Counted from the first letter of the stretch, positions 1-9,433 are shown. The stretch: DNA of 64,000 nucleotides from Leptolyngbya sp. BL0902 (GCF_016403105.1 NZ_CP046155.1:3811906-3875905); one strand, 5' to 3'. Numbers and translations are program-made. The notes: generated by a model not told the origin, from the sequence alone.

Positions 1-501
1 GAGACCCGCGTGGGCGGCGATGGCGGCGGTGGAGTTGGCCAGGTTTCCGGTGCTGGCGCAGGAGACTGTGGTAAAGCCCAGTTCGCGGGCACGGGTCAAT
101 GCCACAGAGACCACCCGATCCTTGAAGCTGAGGGTGGGCATGTTGACGGCGTCGTTTTTAATGTAAAGCTCTTTCAGGCCCAGGCGACGCGCCAGACGGT
201 TGGCCCGCACCAGGGGGGTCATCCCGGTGCCCACGTCGATCACATCATCGGTGCTGACAGGCAGAAACTCTTTGTAGCGCCAGATCGACAGAGGGCCAGC
301 CTGAATGCTGCTGCGAGACACCCGCTGACGAATGGCGTCGTAGTCGTAGGCGACTTCCAGGGGGCCAAAGCACACATCTTCGCAAACGTGCTTAGCGGTG
401 GCTTCATACATTTCGCCGCACTCGCGACACTTCAGCCCGGTGAAGGTGGGGGCGTGGGTCTTGGCGGACTGGGTGACAAGGCGTTCGAGGGACTGCGTCA
501 T
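1..501 (-). CDS. thrC: threonine synthase, N-terminal part (cut by window edge)
   Basis: PLP enzyme converting O-phosphohomoserine to threonine. Reading the minus strand from the ATG at 501 gives 167 residues with no stop before the window edge. The start MTQSLERLVTQ is followed by a zinc-ribbon-like cysteine pattern (CRECGEMY about residues 25-32, then further cysteines near 43 and 47). The PLP-lysine motif SFKDR lies near residue 133, followed by CASTGNLANSTAA, which is typical of the threonine synthase/dehydratase fold. The family is usually over 400 residues, so more than half lies outside the window. It is transcribed away from ntcA. The family call is secure. Confidence 0.93.
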   Translation of the reverse strand, partial: MTQSLERLVTQSAKTHAPTFTGLKCRECGEMYEATAKHVCEDVCFGPLEVAYDYDAIRQRVSRSSIQAGPLSIWRYKEFLPVSTDDVIDVGTGMTPLVRANRLARRLGLKELYIKNDAVNMPTLSFKDRVVSVALTRARELGFTTVSCASTGNLANSTAAIAAHAGL

Positions 502-992
502 GGGAATAGAAACCTGTAACTGCAACAACTTAAACGATGGAAACGCCTGGGGAATGGGTTACTCAGACCTTCATTGCGTTTCGTTGAGCGAACTGTAGCA
601 CGACCACCAAATCGTTACCAACTATACCCGACCAAAAAAGTCGGATATCCCTGAAACCCTTGTGTTAAGGCTGGTTGAGATAGGTTGACCGGGTGTTTTT
701 CAGAGGATATTCTGCCTTGAGGCGCAAAAAAAAGTTGAAAATTTTGTGGCTTTGGCTGCAAAAAATAGCTGGCGAGGGCCAAAAAGTAATCCACTATACA
801 AACGCGTCCCAGGTAGTTAAGGTTAAGTGTTCTAAAGTCATGGAACGCTTGCATTACTCTGTGCCCCATGCTAGAAGGGCTGTCCATCCATTGACGTCGC
901 AGCATCCCTCGATTTCTAGGTGGACAAGGATTTGAAGAGTCCTGGGATCCCAGGAATAGCTGAAGTTTCCGTGATGGCCTTAGCAAAACGTT
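502..992. other. intergenic region between divergent thrC and ntcA
   Basis: About 490 bp without a convincing gene. Open frames of 80 and 130 codons on either strand have no family resemblance and unnatural composition. The AT-rich middle (about 715-835) carries the NtcA box listed separately. The leader from there to the ntcA ATG is about 160 nt, which fits a long 5' UTR. I see no clear terminator or RNA gene. Confidence 0.6.
786..799 (+). promoter_or_regulatory. NtcA-binding box upstream of ntcA (autoregulation)
   Basis: The 14 bases GTAATCCACTATAC match the NtcA consensus GTA-N8-TAC exactly. A -10-like hexamer TTAAGT begins at 823, 23 bases after the box. That spacing is typical of class II NtcA-activated promoters, in which the box replaces the -35 element. 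The site faces ntcA, whose promoter is autoregulated in several studied cyanobacteria. The motif is seen directly; binding is inferred. Confidence 0.7.
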
Positions 993-1664
993 ATGGTAGT
1001 GACCCAAGATAAACCGCTTGCCAATGTCTTTCGCCAGCTTTCGGGCGGGGCTTTCCCTCCAGTCGTAGAGTCTTACGAGCGCGGCAAAACGATTTTCTTC
1101 CCTGGAGATCCGGCGGAGCGGGTATACTTTCTGCTGAAAGGAGCCGTCAAGCTATCGCGGGTCTACGAAGCGGGTGAAGAAATTACCGTGGCCCTGCTGC
1201 GGGAAAACAGCGTATTCGGCGTCCTCTCCCTGATTACCGGAAACCGCTCCGACCGCTTCTACCATTCCGTCGCCTTCACCCCGGTTGAGCTGCTATCGGT
1301 GCCCATCGAACAGGTGGAGCAAGCCCTAGAGGAAAACCCCGAACTGGCCATGGTGATGCTGCGAGGGCTGTCCTCCCGCATCCTGCAAACGGAAATGATG
1401 ATCGAAACCCTGGCCCATCGGGATATGGGATCTCGCCTGGTCAGCTTTTTGCTGATTCTCTGCCGCGACTTTGGCGTGCCCAGCCAAGACGGCATCACCA
1501 TCGACCTCAAACTCTCTCACCAGGCCATCGCCGAAGCCATCGGCTCCACCCGCGTCACCGTCACCCGCCTGCTGGGGGATCTACGCCAGGAAGGGATGAT
1601 TTCCATCTACAAAAAGAAAATCACCGTCCACGACCCTGTGAATCTCAGCCAGCAGTTTACCTAG
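993..1664 (+). CDS. ntcA: global nitrogen regulator NtcA (CRP/FNR family)
   Basis: Transcription factor that senses 2-oxoglutarate and activates nitrogen-assimilation genes in cyanobacteria. The 223-residue length equals the family norm. From memory the sequence is near-identical to known NtcA: cyclic-nucleotide-like sensor core with [20 protein letters not shown] (about residues 34-53) and [15 protein letters not shown], the dimer helix around [23 protein letters not shown], and the helix-turn-helix [20 protein letters not shown] (about 173-192) that reads GTA-N8-TAC. The start [13 protein letters not shown] matches the usual NtcA start. A perfect NtcA box lies about 200 bp upstream, pointing to autoregulation. 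No partner gene is obvious downstream. Confidence 0.97.
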   Translation: MVVTQDKPLANVFRQLSGGAFPPVVESYERGKTIFFPGDPAERVYFLLKGAVKLSRVYEAGEEITVALLRENSVFGVLSLITGNRSDRFYHSVAFTPVELLSVPIEQVEQALEENPELAMVMLRGLSSRILQTEMMIETLAHRDMGSRLVSFLLILCRDFGVPSQDGITIDLKLSHQAIAEAIGSTRVTVTRLLGDLRQEGMISIYKKKITVHDPVNLSQQFT

Positions 1665-1773
1665 GTCGGTCGTCTATTCAAAGATCAGTATCAGTAAATG
1701 AACCTTGGCTGTTTTGGGTCAGGGCTGACTGCGCTTAGACTGATAGTGAGCGTTTAGCCGTTAGGCCAGTGCT

Positions 1774-2028
1774 ATGTTGACTAATAATTCTAAGTCGCAG
1801 CCCTCCCGGCGTTCCGATAGCCCCGATCTCGCGCTAAAGGCCATCGCTTACAGCCTTGACTGCCTAATTCCTGGGTTTTATCTGTGGCTGGGGCCAATTA
1901 AGCTGCGTCTGGGCGGCAGCTTGCCAGAAAAAGACGATCCCGGCATTATTCACAGCAAAGCTGGTGTTGCAGTTGTTTTGCCGGGGTATCGCCTTTTCAG
2001 CACCTATCAGGGCACCTATGACCCTTGA
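1774..2028 (+). CDS. small hypothetical protein
   Basis: An 84-residue frame I do not recognise. The N-terminus is polar (MLTNNSKSQPSRRSDSPD). The middle is hydrophobic (LALKAIAYSLDCLIPGFYLWLGPIKL) and could be one membrane helix or a buried core; the C-terminus is aromatic and glycine-rich. It lies alone between ntcA and tmk with no strong Shine-Dalgarno sequence. The composition looks protein-like rather than like an antisense shadow, but without a comparison it remains a tentative gene. Confidence 0.4.
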   Translation: MLTNNSKSQPSRRSDSPDLALKAIAYSLDCLIPGFYLWLGPIKLRLGGSLPEKDDPGIIHSKAGVAVVLPGYRLFSTYQGTYDP

Positions 2029-2099
2029 TGGTGCTAGTTCCTCAGTGGTGCATTGCTCCGCGAATGCACTCTACCAAACTTGATTCCATCCTCCTATTA

Positions 2100-2122
2100 C
2101 CGTAGGGTGGGCATTGCCCACC
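2100..2122. repeat. short palindromic dispersed repeat
   Basis: Contains GGTGGGCATTGCCCACC, an inverted repeat with an imperfect centre, preceded by CGTAGG. Decayed relatives of this GTAGGGTGGGCA-type motif occur at about 9328 (GTAGGATGGGCATTGTCCAC) and 23785 (GTAGGGTGCACAACGCC) and 27718 in the same window. It is intergenic, upstream of tmk, and looks like a small cyanobacterial dispersed repeat. Confidence 0.5.
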
Positions 2123-2223
2123 GTTAATCCTGCCGTTATGGCTGGGCTTGTGGGTGTTGGGTTGTGCGTTGTGGCCCCTAACCTACGGGCTTTGTGTGAG
2201 GGGGGAACTGTGCGGGGTAAGTT

Positions 2224-2907
2224 ATGCGGGGAAAGCTAATTGTATTTGAGGGGGTGGAGGGCTGCGGCAAGTCTACCCAGCTTCAGCAGTTGCGGGAAAG
2301 TTTGGCGCAGAGTGCGGCTTTTCAAGCGCTACAAAACCAGGGGATTATCCCCGAATTACTGACGACCCGCGAACCCGGTGGCACAGACCTAGGGATAGGG
2401 CTGCGGCGGCTCTTGTTGGAAGATTATGGGGAGGTGGCCATTGCTCCACGGGCGGAACTGTTGCTCTACGCCGCCGACCGGGCGCAGCATATCGAAGAAA
2501 TGATTCTGCCCACGCTGGAGGCCGGAAGTTGGGTGTTGTGTGATCGCTTCACCGATTCCACCGTGGCCTACCAGGGCTATGGTCGGGGGTTAGATTTGGG
2601 GCTGATTCAGGAACTCAATCAGGTAGCGACGGCGGGATTGGTGCCAGATTTGACGATTTGGCTGAAGCTCGATGTGGAGCAGGGACTCGCCAGGGCGCAG
2701 CGGCGGGGGGCGCAGGATCGCATGGAGCAGGCGGAATTGGCCTTCCATCAACGGGTGCAGCAGGGGTTTGAAACCCTGGCCCAGCAATTTCCAGACCAAC
2801 GGGCTACCATTGACGGGGCACAGTCTGCCGATGCGGTGGCGGCGGCGATTCATACCGTGGTTCAGGACTATTTGGCGGAATGGTACAAGCCCTTTTTGGC
2901 GATTTAG
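2224..2907 (+). CDS. tmk: thymidylate kinase
   Basis: Phosphorylates dTMP to dTDP in the dTTP pathway. The 227-residue protein has the P-loop GVEGCGKST at residues 9-17, the TREPGGTDLG motif (about 50-59) that binds substrate, the DRFTDSTVAYQGYGRGLD block near residue 105, and a LID region RRGAQDRME near 160. It is slightly longer than the usual 205-215 residues. Its last 28 bases overlap the start of holB in another frame, so the two genes are probably translationally coupled, an arrangement (tmk-holB) common in bacteria. Confidence 0.95.
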   Translation: MRGKLIVFEGVEGCGKSTQLQQLRESLAQSAAFQALQNQGIIPELLTTREPGGTDLGIGLRRLLLEDYGEVAIAPRAELLLYAADRAQHIEEMILPTLEAGSWVLCDRFTDSTVAYQGYGRGLDLGLIQELNQVATAGLVPDLTIWLKLDVEQGLARAQRRGAQDRMEQAELAFHQRVQQGFETLAQQFPDQRATIDGAQSADAVAAAIHTVVQDYLAEWYKPFLAI

Positions 2908-3857
2908 TCGGTCAAGAAACGGCCATTGCTCTGCTGGCGAGGGCGGTGGATCAGCGGCGGGTGGCTCCGGCCTACCTGTTTGCGGGGCCAAATGGCGTGG
3001 GGCGGCGGCTAGCAGCGGAACGCTTTGCCGAAGTGCTGTTTGCCCCCGATTCCAACCTACTGACAGGCCCAGATCCCACCCCCAACCAACGCCGCCGCAT
3101 TGCCCAGCGCAACCACCCCGACCTGCTTTGGGTGGAGCCCACCTATCTGCACCAGGGCAACCTGGTCTCCGCCTCTGCCGCCGCCGAACAGGGCATTACC
3201 CGCAAAAGTGCGCCCCAAATTCGCCTAGAGCAGGTGCGGCAAATTGCCCAATTCCTCAGCCGTCCGCCGCTGGAATCGCCCCGCTGTGTGGTGGTGCTGG
3301 AATCCGCCGAAACCATGGCCGAAGGTGCTGCCAACGGGCTGCTGAAAACCCTGGAAGAACCGGGACAGGCCACGATTATCCTGCTGGCCCCTGGCCCCCA
3401 AGCCCTGCTGCCCACCCTGGTGTCTCGCTGCCAAACCATTCCCTTTCAGCGGTTAAACGGGGACGACTTGACCACGGTGCTGCAACGGGTGGGCCAAACC
3501 GAAGTTCTCAACCAGCCCCAGGTGCTGGCCATGGCCCAGGGCAGTCCCGGACAGGCCATTGCCGCCTATGAGCAATTACAAGCCATCCCCACCGAACTCC
3601 TGCAAGCTCTGCACCAGCCCCCCCGCAGTCTCCGTGCCGCCCTCGACCAGGGCCGTCAAGTGGCCAAAACCCTGGATACCGAGTCTCAACTGTGGCTGCT
3701 GGATTATCTGCTGAACTGGTATTGGCAAACCTATCCCGTAGAAAGCGCCCAGTGGTTGCCCCACTTGGAAAAGGCCAAGGGCTACCTGCGCCGTTTCGTG
3801 CAGCCCCGCCTGGTGTGGGAAGTCATGTTTATGGAACTCGCCAATCTAGGCCACTAG
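2880..3857 (+). CDS. holB: DNA polymerase III subunit delta prime
   Basis: Clamp-loader subunit of the replicase; 325 residues. The AAA+ core begins LFGDLVGQETAIALL and carries a degenerate Walker A, GPNGVGRR, in which the catalytic lysine is arginine. This agrees with delta prime being a non-ATP-hydrolysing clamp-loader subunit. The delta-prime motif AANGLLKTLEEP (about 142-153) and sensor-like LVSRCQTIPF follow. The start at 2880 lies inside the end of tmk; moving it downstream would lose the conserved N-terminal helix, so the overlap is probably real. Confidence 0.92.
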   Translation: MVQALFGDLVGQETAIALLARAVDQRRVAPAYLFAGPNGVGRRLAAERFAEVLFAPDSNLLTGPDPTPNQRRRIAQRNHPDLLWVEPTYLHQGNLVSASAAAEQGITRKSAPQIRLEQVRQIAQFLSRPPLESPRCVVVLESAETMAEGAANGLLKTLEEPGQATIILLAPGPQALLPTLVSRCQTIPFQRLNGDDLTTVLQRVGQTEVLNQPQVLAMAQGSPGQAIAAYEQLQAIPTELLQALHQPPRSLRAALDQGRQVAKTLDTESQLWLLDYLLNWYWQTYPVESAQWLPHLEKAKGYLRRFVQPRLVWEVMFMELANLGH

Positions 3858-3930
3858 CCTGCCTTTTAAGCTCACAACAACTCCCGATGAAAAACCGTTA
3901 TAAACATAGAGAGGCTTTGGGGAATTAGGG

Positions 3931-4704
3931 ATGAATATTTATCGGCTGCGAGCCTTTCGGGACAACTACATTTTTGTGCTCCACGATCCCAACACCCGTC
4001 AATCGGCGGTGGTCGATCCAGGGGATGCGGCTCCCGTTTTGCACTGGTTGGATCAGCATGGCGCAAATCTCATCGCCATTTTCAACACCCACCATCACAG
4101 CGATCATGTGGGTGGAAATCAGCGGTTACTCAGCCGTTTTCCAGAGGCCAAAGTCTATGGCGGTGCTGAGGATCGGGGCCGAATCCCAGGGCAAACGGTC
4201 TTTTTGCAGGAAGGGGATCGGGTTTCCTTGGGAGATCGCACCGGAGAGGTTATCTTTGTCCCTGGCCACACCCGTGCCCATATCGCCTACTACTTCCCTC
4301 CAAATCGGGGTGAAGATTGGGGCGAGTTATTCTGTGGAGATACCCTATTTGCCGGGGGCTGCGGGCGTTTGTTTGAAGGCACCCCCGCCCAAATGGTCGA
4401 TTCCCTCACCAAATTACGCCAACTGCCCGACACCACACGGGTCTGGTGCGCCCACGAATACACCCTCAATAATTTACGCTTTGCCATCACTGTAGACGCC
4501 CACAATTCCGCACTTAGTCAGCGCTTGCGGCAGGTAGAAATTTCTCGCCAACAAGATCAGGAAACCGTACCTTCAGAACTGGGATTAGAAAAGCAAACCA
4601 ATCCCTTTTTGCGGTGGGATGATCCGGCTATTCGAGCCGCCGTGGAGGGCCAAGATGCTGCCCAAACCTTTGCTCGTTTGCGCGGCAAAAAAGATTTATT
4701 TTAG
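3931..4704 (+). CDS. gloB: hydroxyacylglutathione hydrolase (glyoxalase II)
   Basis: Metallo-beta-lactamase-fold thioesterase hydrolysing S-lactoylglutathione to lactate and glutathione in methylglyoxal detoxification. 257 residues, the family norm. Metal ligands are visible: [10 protein letters not shown] (about 53-62), [11 protein letters not shown] (about 112), and the bridging aspartate in [17 protein letters not shown] (about 132). [13 protein letters not shown] near residue 170 is the family signature, and the C-terminal helices with TNPFLR contribute to glutathione binding. The start [15 protein letters not shown] is typical. It stands alone, 73 bp after holB. Confidence 0.95.
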   Translation: MNIYRLRAFRDNYIFVLHDPNTRQSAVVDPGDAAPVLHWLDQHGANLIAIFNTHHHSDHVGGNQRLLSRFPEAKVYGGAEDRGRIPGQTVFLQEGDRVSLGDRTGEVIFVPGHTRAHIAYYFPPNRGEDWGELFCGDTLFAGGCGRLFEGTPAQMVDSLTKLRQLPDTTRVWCAHEYTLNNLRFAITVDAHNSALSQRLRQVEISRQQDQETVPSELGLEKQTNPFLRWDDPAIRAAVEGQDAAQTFARLRGKKDLF

Positions 4705-4898
4705 CCACCATAGAATGTTGGCTCGCGTGTAATACTAAATCTGGCTCGTTTGCCCCCGGTATCATTAGCGGGCGAGGAGACCTCACCCCTACCGTTGGCG
4801 GGGTTAGGAATCGGGGGGTACTAACTCGAATTAGGCATAAAGTACTCTGGCTAAGGGATGACAAACTTCAGTGGCAAGAAAATCAACTCTTCACTGAT

Positions 4899-5261
4899 TT
4901 AGCCATCCATGCTGCTAATTTCCACGGGCTTTTCCCAGCCAATCAGCACAATGCACCCCTCTGGGCTGGCCACCTGATGCTGGCTACCGGGGGGATTAAT
5001 GGTGAGCGTTCCCGCCGAATAGCGCCCGTGATCATCCTCCTGAGCCCCCCACAGGACGAGGATATGCTCAAACCCTGGATGACGATGGCGGGGCACCGAA
5101 GCTCCTGGCTGATAGCGCAATAGGGCCAGTTGGGCCGGGGTATCTTGCCCTTGGCAGAGGGGGTAAATTTCCACCCCAGGCCGGAAGGGTTGCCAGGGTA
5201 GCTGGTCTTGGTGCTGGCCGATATTAAACAAGTCTGCAAGGATGGTCTGGCTGGGAATCAT
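4899..5261 (-). CDS. cupin-domain protein (ChrR-like)
   Basis: A 120-residue single-domain cupin. The metal-binding cupin motif 1 is visible as PGASVPRHRHPGFEHILVLWG (about residues 54-74), followed by YSAGTLTINPPGSQHQVASPEGC as motif 2. This layout matches the C-terminal cupin of ChrR-type zinc anti-sigma factors and related stand-alone proteins. No ECF sigma factor gene is adjacent, so a regulatory role cannot be assumed; it may be an enzyme or metal-binding protein. The start MIPSQTILADLF is the first ATG. Confidence 0.8.
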   Translation of the reverse strand: MIPSQTILADLFNIGQHQDQLPWQPFRPGVEIYPLCQGQDTPAQLALLRYQPGASVPRHRHPGFEHILVLWGAQEDDHGRYSAGTLTINPPGSQHQVASPEGCIVLIGWEKPVEISSMDG

Positions 5262-5531
5262 AGGGCTGGGTTCCTAAAGGACGGGCTCGTTGCCTGGGAT
5301 GATCTGGATTATAGGGACAGGGTTGGGCGAGGGGATGGACAGGGCCACTGGCAGACGGATTGGAAGGACAGCCTGGAAGATAGGCTGAAAGGATGATTGG
5401 CGGCGGATGAGGCACCTAATCCACCGCAGCAAAGGGGTAAGATAAACGGGTTAGGCGGGGCATCCCATGCCGTTTAGGAACCTTGGTGTTCGTAGGCGTG
5501 GTTAGTCTGAGCGAGTCGGCAAAATAGGTTA

Positions 5532-8500
5532 ATGGCAACACTACACATTGGTTGGTTTCCGCAGGCACAGCAGTTTTTCCTTTGGGGGGAAGCCTGGAAG
5601 CCATTGCCCCAGGAGGGGTTTGCCGCCTGGGAACAGGTACACCTCCACCCCTACGCCATCGACCAAGCCGAACTCAATGCGCTGTTGACCCGGCTCCAGC
5701 AGGCCATCCTTGGCAAAGGCGAAGGGACGCTATTGCCTGCGGCCCTTACCGCTGGGGGCACCCGCCGCAAAGCCATGACCAGCAGCGGAAAACGCACCGC
5801 CAAATCAACGCGCAAGGGTTCTGAACCCAGTTGGGGGCAGTGCGTCCTGCATTTGCCGTCGCATTTAGATATTCCTAGCCAAACCGATACCGATAATCAG
5901 GGCAGCCACAGCCAGACCGATCACGACCTCGACAATCCGGCTGTATATAGCGCCATTCACCCCATTCATTCCGCCTATGGAGGGGCAGAGGATCCTGATA
6001 ATGGGCCTAGTGACGGGGCTGAGATTCCGGCGGTGAAGGTGCTGCACCCGTGGCAACTTCAGGGCTGGTGGCTGTCGGCCTCCGATGCCTTGCCGCTGCT
6101 CTTGGCGCTGCCTTTGGGACAGGGGGTGGAACTGGGGGCCGATACTCTTGGGGCCGATACCCGCTTTTGGGGGCACATCGCCCGCTGGGGGCTGAGTTTG
6201 CTGGCGCGGGGCAAGGTACTGCCGACGATTGAACTCACTAGCCAAACCCTAGCGGCGGGCTGGCGACCGTTGTTTGACAGTGCTGCCGATCAGGAGCGCC
6301 TGCGGAATTTTTCCCACACCATACCTGCGTTGTGCCGAAGTTATTTGGCCCTGGGCAAGGCGGAACCCAGCCTTAGTTGCATGGCCCCATGGACGGCACC
6401 CCAGGAACTTTTGGTTAGCCTGCTAACGGCCCAGGTGGATCATCAGATGCGCCAAGCGGCCCAGGAGCAACCCCTCAGCCTCAGCAACCTGGGTCAAGAA
6501 CTGCCCCTCCAGCCCTGGCTTCAGGCGTTGACGCAGGCCCGCAATACCCTAGAAGCGCCCCCGGTGGCGGCGAAGCGGCTCCAGGAAGCCCTCACCACCT
6601 GGACAACTCCCCTACAAACCCTGGCGGCGGATCCGGCCTACCAGTTTCGGCTGCGGCTGGTGTTGCAGCCTCCGGATACCCTAGAAAATCCCTGGGAACT
6701 GCGCTACCACCTGCAATCCGTGGCGGTGCCCGACTGGCAACCCAGCGCCGAATACATCTGGCAGCATCCCGTGGCGGAACTGCGGCACCAGGGGGCGATC
6801 CTGCAAGATCCCCAGGAAACCCTGCTGGCTGGCCTAGGCCGCGCCGCCCGATTTTATGACCCCATCCGCGACAGCCTACACCAGCCCCATCCCACCCACT
6901 GCACCCTCGACCCGATCCAGGCGTACCAGTTCATCAAAGCCTCGGCCTGGGTACTCCAGGACAACGGCGTGGAGGTGGCCTTTCCCCCCGGTTTGGCCCC
7001 TTCGATGGATGACACCCGCAGCCGTTTGGGGCTGAAAGTCCAGGCGGAAGTACCCCCCAGCCAGCAGCGGCAGCGCTTGGGCCTCAAGAGTCTGCTGAAT
7101 TTCAAGTGGGAACTGTCCCTGGCCGGGGAAACCCTCAGCGCCAAGGAGTTCCAGCAGCTCATTCGCCAAGGGTCGCCCCTGGTGGAAATTAACGGCAAAT
7201 GGGTAGAACTGCGGCCCCAGGATGTGAAGGCGGCTCAGCGATTTTTGGAGGGCCAGAAAACGGCGGCTCCCCTGTCGGTGGAGGATGCCCTGCGGATCAG
7301 CACCGGGGACACGCAACTGATCGACAAGCTGCCCGTCGTCAGCTTCGAGGCATCGGGATCTCTACAACAACTGATCGACACCCTGACCACCGGGAACCAA
7401 ACCCTGGCGGAAATGGCGGAACCGCCGGGATTCAAGGGCAAACTGCGTCCCTACCAAGCCCGTGGCGTCTCCTGGCTGGCCTTTTTGGAACAGTGGGGTC
7501 TGGGGGCCTGCCTTGCGGACGACATGGGTTTGGGCAAAACCATCCAACTGATCGCCTTTTTGCTGCACCTGCAAGCCAACGACTGGCTAGAGTCTCCGGT
7601 GCTGCTGGTGTGCCCCACCTCGGTGCTGGGCAACTGGGCCAAGGAGGTGCAGCGCTTTGCCCCCAAGCTCAAAACCCTGGTCTACCACGGCGACAAACGC
7701 CCCAAGGGCAGCACCTTCGCCAAACTTGCCACCACCAAGTCCCTGGTTATCACCAGCTATGCCCTGATGCATCGCGACCTCAAATCCCTGCAAGCGGTGG
7801 ACTGGCAGTGCCTGGTGCTGGATGAGGCCCAGAACATCAAAAACGCCGAGGCCAAACAGTCCAAGGCCGTCCGCCAGATCGAGGCCCAGTTTCGCATTGC
7901 CCTGACCGGAACCCCGGTGGAAAACCGCCTGACCGAGCTGTGGTCGATTATGGATTTCCTCAATCCGGGCTATTTGGGGCCAAAAAACTTCTTCCAGCGT
8001 CGCTTTGCCACCCCCATCGAGCGTTACGGCGATGTGGCCTCCCTCAAGACCCTGAAATCCCTGGTGCAGCCCTTCATTCTGCGCCGCCTGAAGACCGACC
8101 GTACCATCATCCAAGACTTGCCCGAAAAGCAGGAAATGACCGTCTTCTGCGGCCTCTCCGCCGAACAGGCCAACCTCTACCAACAAACCGTCGATGCCGC
8201 CCTGGCCAGTATCGACGACACTAGCGGCGTGCAGCGCAAGGGGCAAATCCTGGCTCTGCTAACCCGGCTCAAACAAATCTGCAACCACCCGGCCCTATTT
8301 TTGCAGGAATCCGGCCTGGGCCTGAAGGGTCGCTCTGTGAAGCTGCAACGGCTGGATGAAATGGTGGAAGAACTCGTCGCCGCCGGAGATCGCGCCCTGA
8401 TTTTCACCCAGTTTGCCGAGTGGGGCAAACTGCTGCAAAAGCATTTCAACTCCCACCTGGGCCACGAATCGCTGTTCCTCTACGGCAGCACCAGCCAAAC

Positions 8501-8885
8501 CCAGCGCTCGGCCATGGTAGACCGCTTCCAAAATGACCCCGCCGCCCCCCGCCTGTTCATCCTCTCCCTCAAGGCCGGAGGGGTGGGCCTCAACCTCACC
8601 CGCGCCAACCACGTTTTCCACTTCGACCGCTGGTGGAACCCCGCCGTAGAAAACCAAGCCACCGACCGCGCCTTCCGCATTGGCCAAACTCGCAATGTGC
8701 AAGTCCATAAGTTCGTCTGCTCCGGCACCCTAGAGGAACGCATCCACGAGATGATCGAAAGCAAGAAAGCTCTCTCGGAGCAGGTGGTCAGCGCTGGCGA
8801 AAACTGGCTGACGGAACTCGACACCGACCAACTGAGAACGTTGCTATTATTAGATCGCGGTGCGGTGATTGATGAGGGGGATTAG
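5532..8885 (+). CDS. SNF2-family DEAD/DEAH ATP-dependent helicase
   Basis: A 1117-residue SWI2/SNF2 ATPase. The N-terminal 600 residues are the SNF2-associated region found in bacterial members, with a low-complexity acidic/Gln-rich insert at about 110-160. The ATPase core begins about residue 640: Walker A ADDMGLGKTIQ near 662, DEAQNIKN (DEAQ box) near 763, the TGTPVENRL motif near 793. The second RecA lobe has ALIFTQFAEWGKLL near 955, then LSLKAGGVGLNLTRANHVFH and RWWNPAVENQATDRAFRIGQ. Such proteins translocate on double-stranded DNA and are housekeeping or defence-associated. A shorter-diverged paralogue sits at the other end of the window. No methylase or nuclease neighbour supports a defence role here. 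Confidence 0.93.
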   Translation: MATLHIGWFPQAQQFFLWGEAWKPLPQEGFAAWEQVHLHPYAIDQAELNALLTRLQQAILGKGEGTLLPAALTAGGTRRKAMTSSGKRTAKSTRKGSEPSWGQCVLHLPSHLDIPSQTDTDNQGSHSQTDHDLDNPAVYSAIHPIHSAYGGAEDPDNGPSDGAEIPAVKVLHPWQLQGWWLSASDALPLLLALPLGQGVELGADTLGADTRFWGHIARWGLSLLARGKVLPTIELTSQTLAAGWRPLFDSAADQERLRNFSHTIPALCRSYLALGKAEPSLSCMAPWTAPQELLVSLLTAQVDHQMRQAAQEQPLSLSNLGQELPLQPWLQALTQARNTLEAPPVAAKRLQEALTTWTTPLQTLAADPAYQFRLRLVLQPPDTLENPWELRYHLQSVAVPDWQPSAEYIWQHPVAELRHQGAILQDPQETLLAGLGRAARFYDPIRDSLHQPHPTHCTLDPIQAYQFIKASAWVLQDNGVEVAFPPGLAPSMDDTRSRLGLKVQAEVPPSQQRQRLGLKSLLNFKWELSLAGETLSAKEFQQLIRQGSPLVEINGKWVELRPQDVKAAQRFLEGQKTAAPLSVEDALRISTGDTQLIDKLPVVSFEASGSLQQLIDTLTTGNQTLAEMAEPPGFKGKLRPYQARGVSWLAFLEQWGLGACLADDMGLGKTIQLIAFLLHLQANDWLESPVLLVCPTSVLGNWAKEVQRFAPKLKTLVYHGDKRPKGSTFAKLATTKSLVITSYALMHRDLKSLQAVDWQCLVLDEAQNIKNAEAKQSKAVRQIEAQFRIALTGTPVENRLTELWSIMDFLNPGYLGPKNFFQRRFATPIERYGDVASLKTLKSLVQPFILRRLKTDRTIIQDLPEKQEMTVFCGLSAEQANLYQQTVDAALASIDDTSGVQRKGQILALLTRLKQICNHPALFLQESGLGLKGRSVKLQRLDEMVEELVAAGDRALIFTQFAEWGKLLQKHFNSHLGHESLFLYGSTSQTQRSAMVDRFQNDPAAPRLFILSLKAGGVGLNLTRANHVFHFDRWWNPAVENQATDRAFRIGQTRNVQVHKFVCSGTLEERIHEMIESKKALSEQVVSAGENWLTELDTDQLRTLLLLDRGAVIDEGD

Positions 8886-9006
8886 ATTACTCGATAGATT
8901 ACGACGCATTGAGAGTTACTCTAGCTAGTTAACTAACTGAATCTCAAGGGTCAAGTCGTAAATCGTTAAGTTTGCTAATAGAAAATCTAAGATAGAAGAA
9001 TCACTC

Positions 9007-9327
9007 ATGGCACTCAACGATTTTAGATCTGTATTTTTCCCTTACTGCTTAGAAAAGCAACCTGACGGACGATATGTAGTCCTCAACAGAGAATATAAAC
9101 CACTTGGCTTCAAGACTAGAAAATATATCACCTATGAAGAATATCCCATTTGTGTTGAGCTGAAAGGGCTAGGGCCAGCAAGAGCAGAAAAGCTATCTTG
9201 TCACGGTGATCCCAACATGGATGTGATTTATCTATACGATGATAGTTGTGTGCCAACAAAGAGTGCTGAACACATGAATAACTATCTTGAGCGACTAAAG
9301 ATATTGGCCAAGTTAAAAGTCCAGTAA
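9007..9327 (+). CDS. hypothetical protein at edge of AT-rich island
   Basis: A 106-residue protein (MALNDFRSVFFPYCLEKQ...) I do not recognise with confidence. It is rich in Tyr, Lys and Glu, has no membrane helix, and a mid-region GLGPARAEKLS resembling a helix-hairpin-helix turn but too short to call. Codon use is more AT-rich than in the flanking helicase gene, marking the start of the accessory island. About 120 bp of AT-rich sequence separate it from the helicase; the palindromic-repeat relative at about 9328 follows it directly. Confidence 0.6.
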   Translation: MALNDFRSVFFPYCLEKQPDGRYVVLNREYKPLGFKTRKYITYEEYPICVELKGLGPARAEKLSCHGDPNMDVIYLYDDSCVPTKSAEHMNNYLERLKILAKLKVQ

Positions 9328-9433
9328 GTAGGATGGGCATTGTCCACTACCTAACTCTATTAAATCTATGCCCTTAGCTATCGCCCTTGAATCTGCGACC
9401 ATAGAAACCGACTCCCATAGCCAGGAACAGTCT

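Noticed and set aside
10-519. Open plus-strand frame of 169 codons
   Set aside because: It is the antisense of threonine synthase, whose PLP and zinc-ribbon motifs are clear on the minus strand.
615-1007. Minus-strand frame of 130 codons before ntcA
   Set aside because: Covers the NtcA box and the ntcA start, unnatural composition, no family resemblance.
2672-3571. Plus-strand frame of 299 codons across tmk and holB
   Set aside because: Pro/Arg/Ser-rich out-of-frame reading of two well-supported genes.
5532-8885. The SNF2 helicase as part of a DISARM- or DndFGH-type defence system
   Set aside because: No methylase, nuclease or phospholipase-D partner next to it; the neighbours are a cupin gene and small unrelated genes.
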